Source of the DNA: Rickettsiales bacterium
GTDB taxonomy: Bacteria; Pseudomonadota; Alphaproteobacteria; Rickettsiales; UBA8987
NCBI GenBank assembly: GCA_020631295.1
Contig: JAHDHN010000057.1
Span: 1-6,583 of the forward strand
Reading direction: 5' to 3'
DNA: 6,583 bases
Shown here piece by piece: positions 1 to 5,116 of this stretch. The first letter of the stretch is position 1, and each line of letters starts with the position of its first letter. Made by a program: the position numbers and the translations under genes. The notes under the pieces were generated by a model that worked only from the letters and a program-made list of their open reading frames with translations, was not told the origin of the DNA and made no database searches.

Positions 1-776
1 TAAATCGCACCAGGAAAGATCACCTCAGCGCCTGCCGCCTGTTTCACCGCCTGGTGATAGCTATTATCTTCCTTAAAATTCCCCAGCACCACCAGCTGCA
101 TGCTGCGCTTTTTTGCTGAAAAGGCCTGCACAATCTCTAGAATGTGATTCTCTGGCTCTGGCCGTGCAATCACCACCGCATAACGCTGATTCTGCAGCCC
201 ATAAGGCGCCAGCAGCGCATCATCAGCCTTTGTTATTTTATTGGCACTATAAGGAATCACGGTAATGTCCTGCGCCTTGCGCTTGCGGCTTAAATGGCGC
301 TTAATTTCCGGGTGATCGGCCACCAGATGCGTGCCGAGCTTGGCGCCACACCATTCATTTACATATAAAAACGCGCGCTCATGCCATTTCCATTTCGGGC
401 GCTTCCATTCAATACCGTCCATATTGATAATATTTTTGATACGCTTCAGCGGAAAAAACAGATGAAACAGCGCCGTATTATAGCCCAAGCTCAGCAGCGT
501 ATCCTTGCTTTTCAGCGCATCCATCACACATTTGAGATCAAAGAAAATGGTGGAAAGCGCGCCCTCACCTTTTTGCGGGATATGGCGCAATGTGATATTG
601 TGCCACAGCTCATCTTGCTTCTGTGTTTTATCCGGCGATTGGCAATAGACCAAAATCTTCCAGCCCTTGTTATCCGTAGCGTAGCGCGCAAAATCCTCCG
701 CAAAGGTTTCAAACCCACCATGCTGCGCTGGGATGCCACGCGTGCCCAAAATCCGTATCGTATATTCTTTTGCCAT
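1..776 (-). CDS. DUF1972-type glycosyltransferase, N-terminal part (3' end outside window)
   Basis: I translated the minus strand from an ATG at 776-774; the frame stays open to the left edge for 258 codons plus two bases. The protein starts MAKEYTIRILGTRGIPAQHG, and GTRGIPAQHGGFETFAE (residues 11-27) is the hallmark of the DUF1972 N-terminal domain found in rhamnosyltransferase-like, Cps2T-type group 1 glycosyltransferases. Other family-like segments are NMDGIEWKR (118-126), VADHPEI (152-158), VIPYSAN (173-179) and ARPEPENHI (204-212), the last resembling the start of the GT-B C-terminal nucleotide-sugar-binding domain. The family usually has about 360-400 residues, so roughly the last third is missing. 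It should act at the cytoplasmic face, adding a sugar to a lipid-linked polysaccharide unit; donor and acceptor cannot be told. It is divergent from the polysaccharide exporter 42 bases away, which fits a surface-polysaccharide locus. No clear Shine-Dalgarno precedes the ATG. The family call is firm, the exact sugar unknown. Confidence 0.88.
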   Translation of the reverse strand, partial: MAKEYTIRILGTRGIPAQHGGFETFAEDFARYATDNKGWKILVYCQSPDKTQKQDELWHNITLRHIPQKGEGALSTIFFDLKCVMDALKSKDTLLSLGYNTALFHLFFPLKRIKNIINMDGIEWKRPKWKWHERAFLYVNEWCGAKLGTHLVADHPEIKRHLSRKRKAQDITVIPYSANKITKADDALLAPYGLQNQRYAVVIARPEPENHILEIVQAFSAKKRSMQLVVLGNFKEDNSYHQAVKQAAGAEVIFPGAI

Positions 777-788
777 ATGTTGTTGAGA

Positions 789-832
789 AGTAATGCAATT
801 TATGGCAAAGTACAAGCTATGCGTGCATTACT
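789..832. promoter_or_regulatory. Spaced 9-bp inverted repeat at the divergent gene starts
   Basis: AGTAATGCA (789-797) and TGCATTACT (824-832) are perfect reverse complements separated by 26 bases. The pair covers most of the 42-base gap between the divergent glycosyltransferase and wza-like genes and encloses the wza ATG at 819. It could be an operator shared by both genes, or an mRNA hairpin with the wza start codon in its loop. By a rough count, about one 9-bp pair this close would arise by chance in a window this size, so position is the main argument. I found no convincing -35/-10 pair in the gap for either direction. Confidence 0.35.
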
Positions 833-1973
833 CATCCCATTTCTGCTTCTGCTTTCTGCCTGTGTAAAATACGGCTATGTGGCTGAGAAGAAGTGGGAGC
901 GCAGCTATGATGAGGAAGCCAAGCTGGTGGATTATAAGGTGGTGGACCTCACCCCCTCTGTGATTCTGGAACTGCTTGAAGAGGAGCGCCTGGCACGCGA
1001 AGGCTGTTACCATAAGGTCAATCCGGGCCAGAAACATACCTATAAAGTGCTAAGCGGAGATAAGTTATTTGTGAAGCTAGCGGTAATCAATACCGGCCTG
1101 CCGCATGAGATCAATGACAATACCGATCTGGTGCATATTCTGCCGCAGGCGCATAAAAGCAAGGATGAGGCTTCGTTTATTGTGGATAATGCGGGCTATG
1201 TCTCCCTGCCTTATGCCGGCAAAATCCAGGTGGGCGGCAAAACGATTGATACAATTACCGACGATATCACCCTGGCCTTTAAGGACTATTTTAAAAACCC
1301 ATTTGTGGAGGTAAAATTATATAGCTTTGGCAGCCAGTTTGCTTCTGTGACGGGGGAAGTCCATCAACCTGGTCAGCAGCCGTTAAGCGACCAGCCGCTC
1401 ACATTAATCAAAGCCATTGCCGCTGCAGGTGGCGTGAAAGACACAGCCGACCTCACAGCAGCAAACATCCAGCGCACGGATGGGCATCTGGTCTATGTCG
1501 ATTTATTTTCGCTATTGCATCATGGTGATATGACCTCCAACCATATTCTGCGCGACCAAGATATTTTGAATATTCCTTATACCAACGGCAATAAAATATT
1601 CATCACAGGTGAGGTGAATGACCGCAAGATCATCAAAATACCTGCCGGGCAAATGACCCTGACTGAGGCACTAATTGAGGGCAATGGCCCGCACCATTGG
1701 GCGGCAGATCGCAGCCGTGTCTATGTGATTCGTGGCGGCAATTTCAGCGGCTATGATGATATTCAAAATCCGTGCGAGCAGCTGCGCGATAAGCCCTATA
1801 TCACCGCCTATTACCTGAATATGAACATGCCGCAAACCATGACACTGGCCGACCGTTTTATGATGCGCCCGCGCGATGTACTCTATGTCGCCACGCGCGA
1901 AGTAACGCAATGGAACCGCCTGCTCACACAAGTCATACCCAACGGCGTCTCCTCACTGATCCCCAAGCCTTAG
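819..1973 (+). CDS. Wza-like outer-membrane polysaccharide export lipoprotein
   Basis: This 384-residue protein should form the outer-membrane channel through which capsule or exopolysaccharide leaves the cell. Residues 1-15 are a short lipoprotein signal, MRALLIPFLLLLSAC, with lipobox L12-S13-A14-C15; Cys15 would be lipidated. A polysaccharide export (Poly_export) domain follows at about 74-165, with YKVLSGDKLFV at 75-85, VDNAGYVSLPYAGKIQVGGK at 122-141 and a KNPFVEVKLY end. Two SLBB-type domains lie at about 174-254 (VTGEVHQPG, then TLIKAIAAAGG) and 260-358 (IFITGEV, then MTLTEAL). The C-terminus (W365 to P374) resembles the amphipathic helix that builds the outer-membrane barrel of E. coli Wza, which is about 379 residues long. 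I chose 819 because it places the lipobox right after the hydrophobic stretch. The frame is open upstream to 381, but that part is antisense to the glycosyltransferase. An in-frame ATG at 777 would add 14 residues; neither start has a good ribosome binding site. The partner Wzc-type kinase is not in the window. Confidence 0.9.
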   Translation: MRALLIPFLLLLSACVKYGYVAEKKWERSYDEEAKLVDYKVVDLTPSVILELLEEERLAREGCYHKVNPGQKHTYKVLSGDKLFVKLAVINTGLPHEINDNTDLVHILPQAHKSKDEASFIVDNAGYVSLPYAGKIQVGGKTIDTITDDITLAFKDYFKNPFVEVKLYSFGSQFASVTGEVHQPGQQPLSDQPLTLIKAIAAAGGVKDTADLTAANIQRTDGHLVYVDLFSLLHHGDMTSNHILRDQDILNIPYTNGNKIFITGEVNDRKIIKIPAGQMTLTEALIEGNGPHHWAADRSRVYVIRGGNFSGYDDIQNPCEQLRDKPYITAYYLNMNMPQTMTLADRFMMRPRDVLYVATREVTQWNRLLTQVIPNGVSSLIPKP

Positions 1974-1980
1974 GCTTTTA
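1965..1980 (+). terminator. Weak terminator-like hairpin at the end of the wza-like gene
   Basis: AAGCC (1965-1969) and GGCTT (1973-1977) form a five-base stem around a three-base loop, and a short run TTTTAT follows. The stem overlaps the stop codon at 1971-1973. It is short for an intrinsic terminator; the stronger hairpin at 2196-2229 may serve instead. Confidence 0.3.
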
Positions 1981-2018
1981 TAATGTTGTCATACACAACC
2001 CTAAGCGCATATTAAAAA

Positions 2019-2192
2019 TGTCATTCTGATGGAGCGTTAGCGACTGAAGAATCTCGTGCCACCATAACAGCGCCTTGCTTTACAGCATAAGTATGTCCTT
2101 ATGCTAGAGTGTCTCTAGAATGTGGCATACGCATCTTATGTTCATATCGCAACATCCAGGCATGAGATTCCTCACATGCGTTCGGAATGACA
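2019..2192. repeat. Palindromic MITE-like intergenic repeat with TGTCATTC ends
   Basis: The left arm (2019-2060) begins TGTCATTCTGA and ends GAATCTCGTGCC. The right arm (2159-2192), read as reverse complement, begins TGTCATTCCGA and ends GAATCTCATGCC. The outer 11 and inner 12 bases match except for one position each; the right arm lacks about eight bases in between. The 98-base core has no credible reading frame and carries its own perfect hairpin at 2084-2105. From memory, TGTCATTC...GAAGAATCTC repeats are scattered between genes in many bacteria; their mobility and function are unclear to me. I see no convincing target-site duplication at the edges, and no transposase lies in the window, so any movement would need one supplied in trans. 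Confidence 0.7.
2084..2105. repeat. Perfect 8-bp hairpin inside the intergenic repeat
   Basis: AGCATAAG (2084-2091) and CTTATGCT (2098-2105) pair perfectly around a six-base loop. It lies in the core of the palindromic element, so a transcript would fold as a hairpin nested within the long terminal stem. No T-run follows, so it is not a good intrinsic terminator. Confidence 0.5.
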
Positions 2193-2195
2193 ATC

Positions 2196-2229
2196 TATAG
2201 AAGGGTCTGCAAAAGCAAACCCTTCTATA
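2196..2229 (+). terminator. Strong hairpin, possible terminator for the wza-like gene
   Basis: TATAGAAGGGT (2196-2206) pairs perfectly with ACCCTTCTATA (2219-2229). Inside it, TGC/GCA pair around an AAAA loop with a single C-A mismatch between the two stems. The sequence after it is AT-rich (TTATTAATTA) but has no pure T-run, so rightward termination is plausible rather than certain. It lies 223 bases past the wza-like stop and just outside the palindromic repeat. It could instead be a transcript-end stabiliser or an attached part of that repeat. Confidence 0.45.
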
Positions 2230-2294
2230 TTATTAATTACTTCCACCATAGTTCTGCTTGCCAAGCACCCTCATTTTTCTCCTTCTCTTTTTTA

Positions 2295-2327
2295 TTGAAC
2301 AATGTTTTTTATTGTGTTACTGTTCAA
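2295..2327. promoter_or_regulatory. Inverted repeat just upstream of the aas promoter, possible operator
   Basis: TTGAACA (2295-2301) and TGTTCAA (2321-2327) are perfect reverse complements separated by 19 bases, and the symmetry extends outward imperfectly through T/A bases. The right arm ends three bases before the proposed -35 of aas, a usual place for an activator or a repressor pair. Seven-base pairs are common by chance, so only the placement makes this noteworthy. A smaller pair, ACAAT/ATTGT, is nested inside. Confidence 0.35.
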
Positions 2328-2330
2328 AAA

Positions 2331-2359
2331 TAGACGAACCGGCCCGGTGATGCTATGAT
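2331..2359 (+). promoter_or_regulatory. Extended -10 sigma-70-type promoter for aas
   Basis: A -35-like TAGACG (2331-2336, four of six matches to TTGACA) is followed by exactly 17 bases and then TATGAT (2354-2359, five of six matches to TATAAT). The three bases before the -10 are TGC, an extended -10 motif. Transcription would start near 2366, giving a leader of about 37 bases before the aas start codon. The placement also argues against using the in-frame ATG at 2355, which lies inside the -10 box. Confidence 0.65.
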
Positions 2360-2387
2360 GTCTGATTGTGGGCATATCACTTGGGCT

Positions 2388-2396
2388 AAAGAGGAG
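2388..2396 (+). promoter_or_regulatory. Ribosome binding site that sets the aas start
   Basis: AAAGAGGAG ends six bases before the ATG at 2403 and is a near-ideal Shine-Dalgarno sequence. It favours 2403 over the upstream in-frame ATGs at 2355 and 2358. Confidence 0.8.
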
Positions 2397-2402
2397 AGTG
2401 GC

Positions 2403-4556
2403 ATGAAGCTAATAGTACAAACCATCGTGCGATGGTGTTTGCGCATATATTTTACCCTGTTGTACCGCACGCGGGTGCGCGGACGTGAGCATTTGGATGC
2501 ATTTGAGGCGGCAGAACGCCGTATCATTGTGGCCAATCATGTCTCCTTTTTGGACGGGCCGCTGCTTTTTGCCATGCTGCCCAAGGGAAAATATGCCTAT
2601 GCCATGGCCACTACTATGCATAATAAATGGTGGATGAAGCCTGCCGTGTGGCTGTTTGATATTATCTCTGTGGATACCAGCAACCCGATGACTCTCAAAA
2701 CGCTGATTGAAACGGTAGAAAGCGGCAAAACGCTGATTATCTGCCCGGAAGGGCGCATCAGCACCACCGGTAATCTGATGAAGATTTACGATGGCGCTAC
2801 TATGATTGCAGACAACACCAATGCCACCTTGCTGCCAGCGCATATTGAAGGGCTGCAATGGTCGAAATATAGCCGCGTACCGCATAATATTGGTCGCAAG
2901 GCATTTCCGCGCACCACCCTCACCTTCTCTGCACCACGCATGTTAGAAGCACCGAAAAAGCTGCAAGGAAAGCTGCGCAAAGAGGCGCTCTCCTTGGCGC
3001 TTTATGATATTATGAGCGACAGCGACTATCACGCCTCTGACCGCAACAATACCTTGCCTGCCAAGCTTCTGGAAGCGCGCAAACAATTTGGCGGCAAGCA
3101 TGTGATTGCCGAGGATATTAATTTCAAACCCGTTACCTACAACACCGTGGTGACCAAGGGCCTGGCACTGGGTGCGGCCATTGCCAAGGAAACGGAAAAG
3201 GGCGAGCATGTGGGCGTATTGCTGCCCACCATGGCCAGCTGCGCAGTTACCTTTTTCAGCATCAATATGTTTGGCCGCATTCCAGCCATGCTCAATTGCA
3301 CTGCGGGTTTGAGCAATATTAGCGCCGCCTGCGAGGCTGCCCAGGTAAAACGCATTTATACCGCCAAGCAATTTGTGGAAAAAGCAGAGCTGGAAGAGCT
3401 CATTGCAGGGCTGGAGAAGGCTGGGCTGCAGATTATCTATCTGGAAGATGTGGCTGCCAATATTTCTCTGCCCACCAAGCTGCTGGCCTTGTGGCGCAGC
3501 AAAATGGGCCGCCTGCCCTTTGATGCACCGCTTAAAGCCGATGCACCGGCAGCCATTTTATTCACCTCTGGCTCGGAAGGCACGCCGAAGGGCGTGGTGC
3601 TAAGCCACCGCAATTTGCTTTCCAATGTGGCGCAAAACCGTGCACGGCTGGATATCAGCCCGGCCGACACGCTGTTCAATGCCCTGCCACTGTTCCATTC
3701 CATGGGCTTAACCGGCGGCATGCTGGTGCCGATTCTGTCTGGCATGAAAGTGTTTTTATACCCATCACCGCTGCATTACCGTATTGTGCCAGAGATGGTA
3801 TATCGCAGCAACGCGACCATCATGTATGGCACGGATACGTTCCTTAAGGGCTATAAACATCATGCAGATCCGTATGATTTTCACAAGCTGCGTGCTATTT
3901 TTGCTGGCGCAGAAAAGGTAAGCCAGGAAACCAAGAAATATTACCAGGAGCATTTCTATACACCCATTTTTGAGGGCTATGGCGCCACAGAAACCGCACC
4001 GGTGATTGCGATCAACACGCCTATGCATCACAAGCCGCACACGGTGGGCCGCTTGCTGCCAGATATTACCTATAAACTCACCAAGGTGGATGGCATTGAT
4101 GAAGGCGGACGCCTGTGGGTGAAGGGCCCGAACATCATGCAGGGCTATCTGAAAGCCGATAAGCCAGGCGAGCTGCAGCCGCCCAAGGATGGCTGGTATG
4201 ACACCGGTGATATTGTGAGCGTGGATGAAGCACGTTACGTGACCATTTTGGGTCGCGCCAAGCGCTTTGCCAAGCTGGCAGGTGAGATGGTATCGCTCAC
4301 CGCCGTAGAACAATGGATAACCGCCTGCTGGCCAGAGCATCTGCATGCGATTATCACCAAGCCAGATGCTAAAAAAGGTGAGCAATTAGTGCTACTAAGT
4401 GAGCACCCAGAACCACAGCGCAGCGAGCTTGTGGCCTATGCAAAACAGCATGGCATTAGTGAATTGATGATTCCCAGCACGCTGGAGCATATGGCTGAAA
4501 TCCCCGTACTCGGCACCGGCAAGGTGGATTATGTAACGCTGAATAAGAGTGTGTAG
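2403..4556 (+). CDS. aas: Bifunctional acyl-ACP synthetase / 2-acylglycerophosphoethanolamine acyltransferase
   Basis: This enzyme charges acyl carrier protein with a free fatty acid using ATP, then moves the acyl group to lysophosphatidylethanolamine at the inner membrane, repairing lysophospholipids. The protein has 717 residues, against 719 in E. coli Aas, and I recognise similarity throughout. The PlsC-type acyltransferase domain occupies about 1-205, with the catalytic H-X4-D in NHVSFLD (H46, D51) and PEGR at 115-118. The AMP-binding domain spans about 225-717: P-loop FTSGSEGTPKG (387-397), YGATETAP (526-533), WYDTGD (598-603), GRAKRFAK (617-624) and the C-terminal catalytic lysine in GTGKVDY (K707). 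The hydrophobic N-terminus (about 4-21) probably touches the membrane. It has its own promoter and a good ribosome binding site. In E. coli the lysophospholipid flippase gene lplT sits beside aas, and in some bacteria it is fused to it; here no flippase gene or domain is in view. The gene appears intact. Confidence 0.96.
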   Translation: MKLIVQTIVRWCLRIYFTLLYRTRVRGREHLDAFEAAERRIIVANHVSFLDGPLLFAMLPKGKYAYAMATTMHNKWWMKPAVWLFDIISVDTSNPMTLKTLIETVESGKTLIICPEGRISTTGNLMKIYDGATMIADNTNATLLPAHIEGLQWSKYSRVPHNIGRKAFPRTTLTFSAPRMLEAPKKLQGKLRKEALSLALYDIMSDSDYHASDRNNTLPAKLLEARKQFGGKHVIAEDINFKPVTYNTVVTKGLALGAAIAKETEKGEHVGVLLPTMASCAVTFFSINMFGRIPAMLNCTAGLSNISAACEAAQVKRIYTAKQFVEKAELEELIAGLEKAGLQIIYLEDVAANISLPTKLLALWRSKMGRLPFDAPLKADAPAAILFTSGSEGTPKGVVLSHRNLLSNVAQNRARLDISPADTLFNALPLFHSMGLTGGMLVPILSGMKVFLYPSPLHYRIVPEMVYRSNATIMYGTDTFLKGYKHHADPYDFHKLRAIFAGAEKVSQETKKYYQEHFYTPIFEGYGATETAPVIAINTPMHHKPHTVGRLLPDITYKLTKVDGIDEGGRLWVKGPNIMQGYLKADKPGELQPPKDGWYDTGDIVSVDEARYVTILGRAKRFAKLAGEMVSLTAVEQWITACWPEHLHAIITKPDAKKGEQLVLLSEHPEPQRSELVAYAKQHGISELMIPSTLEHMAEIPVLGTGKVDYVTLNKSV

Positions 4557-4560
4557 GACA

Positions 4561-4677
4561 GTGAGCCTGAAAGATGCACAAAACTCGTTCCCAAAAGGGT
4601 TAAACAAAACACTCGAAAACTCCCGTAAGGAAGGTTGGGATCAAAAAACACGCAACGTAGAAATGCGTAAAAATTGA
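4561..4677 (+). CDS. Possible small basic protein of 38 residues, unrecognised
   Basis: A frame opens at GTG 4561, five bases after the aas stop, and ends at TGA 4675-4677. The product begins MSLKDAQNSFPKGLNKTLEN, is rich in Lys, Arg, Asn and Glu, and has no membrane segment. I do not recognise it. The same frame continues beyond the stop as KSAKEQLPEGADAVSAFGKI before a second stop near 4740, so this may be an eroded older gene. The AGGA before the GTG is too close (two bases) for a good ribosome binding site. It may be chance reading. Confidence 0.22.
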   Translation: MSLKDAQNSFPKGLNKTLENSRKEGWDQKTRNVEMRKN

Positions 4678-4706
4678 AAAAGTGCTAAGGAGCAACTTCC
4701 AGAAGG

Positions 4707-4728
4707 AGCTGATGCAGTATCAGCTTTT
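4707..4728 (+). terminator. Hairpin with short T-run, possible aas terminator
   Basis: AGCTGAT (4707-4713) pairs with ATCAGCT (4719-4725) around a five-base loop, and three more Ts follow before GG. It lies 150 bases after the aas stop. The stem is modest in GC content and the T-run short, so an intrinsic terminator is possible but not strong. Confidence 0.4.
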
Positions 4729-4735
4729 GGAAAAA

Positions 4736-4772
4736 TATAGCATTTTCGAAATTTACCAACGGGAATGCTATA
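4736..4772. repeat. Perfect 9-bp inverted repeat, 12 bp with G-U pairs
   Basis: TATAGCATT (4736-4744) and AATGCTATA (4764-4772) are perfect reverse complements. In RNA the stem would grow to twelve pairs through two G-U pairs and one C-G pair, leaving a 13-base loop. The right arm overlaps the proposed -10 box at 4769-4774, so the symmetry could be an operator or a hairpin in read-through aas mRNA. Roughly one such 9-bp pair is expected by chance in a window this size. Confidence 0.45.
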
Positions 4773-4774
4773 CT
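4746..4774 (+). promoter_or_regulatory. Promoter-like sequence upstream of the BRO-like fragment
   Basis: TCGAAA (4746-4751, four of six matches to the -35 consensus), a 17-base spacer and TATACT (4769-4774, five of six matches to the -10) are preceded by an extended TGC. This is the same arrangement as the aas promoter, TGCTATGAT. A transcript would start near 4781, about 95 bases before the ATG at 4876. In AT-rich DNA such matches are common, and no clear ribosome binding site follows. Confidence 0.4.
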
Positions 4775-4839
4775 CAAACATCATACACAACAATTAAAAT
4801 CAAATATTTCGTGCACTTGCTACTTGAACTGAGAAATAA

Positions 4840-5109
4840 TATAAAGGCCTTACTCATGAAAATCTGCGTGACCACATGAATGATTTAGAGTTGATCTTTA
4901 CTATGCTGGGTGAAGCCTCTACCACAGAAATTGCACAACATCGTGATGCACATGGTTTTACAGAAAATAAAGAAGCAGCACAAGATGGTGGAAAGGTGGC
5001 CGGCGATGCTCGCCATGCATTGGAAGAGAAAACACATAAAAAAATCTCTGTAAAAGAAAATTACCAACATCTACATATTATCACCAAGCAAGCCATTGAT
5101 AATAACTAA
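4840..5109 (+). pseudogene. C-terminal fragment of a BRO/DinD-type phage antirepressor-like gene
   Basis: From ATG 4876 the frame encodes 77 residues, starting MNDLELIFTMLGEASTTEIA and including DAHGFTENKEAA (24-35), GGKVAGDARHALEEKT (38-53) and KENY (60-63). This pattern matches my memory of the C-terminal region of BRO-N / DNA-damage-inducible protein D-like phage proteins, which usually have about 250-280 residues with the DNA-binding BRO-N domain first. The likeness continues upstream of the ATG in the same frame, YKGLTHENLRDH from 4840, until a TAA at 4837-4839. Conserved sequence before the start codon, together with no ribosome binding site there, argues for a truncated gene rather than a small complete one. 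The BRO-N domain is not found upstream in any frame. It could still be expressed as a small protein: its ATG overlaps the TGA of a short upstream frame as ATGA. It ends seven bases before the convergent nadE stop. Family assignment is from memory, moderately sure. Confidence 0.62.
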
Positions 5110-5116
5110 GCACTCT

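Larger units (their letters stand above)
4557..4836. other. AT-rich, poorly coding stretch between aas and the BRO-like fragment
   Basis: This 280-base stretch holds no gene I can defend. It becomes clearly more AT-rich after about 4730 than the flanking genes. It contains the doubtful 38-codon frame, a hairpin at 4707-4725, a larger symmetric stretch at 4736-4772 and a promoter-like sequence at 4746-4774. A second short frame (ATG 4712 to TGA 4879) runs across both hairpins and looks like chance. The stretch may be decayed phage-type DNA, since it leads into the phage-type fragment. Confidence 0.5.

Noticed and set aside
381..818. N-terminal extension of the wza-like frame (146 extra residues)
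   Set aside because: This part is antisense to the glycosyltransferase, which shows clear family motifs, and the lipoprotein signal with lipobox begins at 819.
2019..2229. CRISPR array or tRNA in the wza-aas gap
   Set aside because: There are no regularly spaced direct repeats, and no cloverleaf or T-arm sequence; the symmetry is explained by a palindromic element and one hairpin.
2251..2293. Small hairpin TGCTT/AAGCA followed by a pyrimidine-rich tract as a terminator
   Set aside because: The five-base stem is weak and the T-runs are interrupted and too far away, so the stretch is better left as plain AT-rich promoter-upstream DNA.
2355..2402. Earlier in-frame aas start at 2355 (16 extra residues)
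   Set aside because: The ATG lies inside the proposed -10 box and lacks a ribosome binding site, while 2403 has AAAGAGGAG at ideal spacing and gives the E. coli-like length.
2409..3371. Several minus-strand open frames opposite the first half of aas
   Set aside because: They are antisense shadows of the aas coding sequence with no domain pattern or ribosome binding site that I can defend.
3765..4385. Minus-strand open frame of 206 residues within aas
   Set aside because: It is the shadow of a strongly supported gene on the other strand and shows no family-like motif.
4712..4879. Short frame with ATG 4712 and an AAGGAG nearby, 55 residues
   Set aside because: It runs across two hairpins and a promoter-like sequence in AT-rich DNA, has no recognisable motif, and its ribosome binding site is only three bases from the ATG. 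Its stop overlaps the next ATG as ATGA, which I noted but regard as chance.
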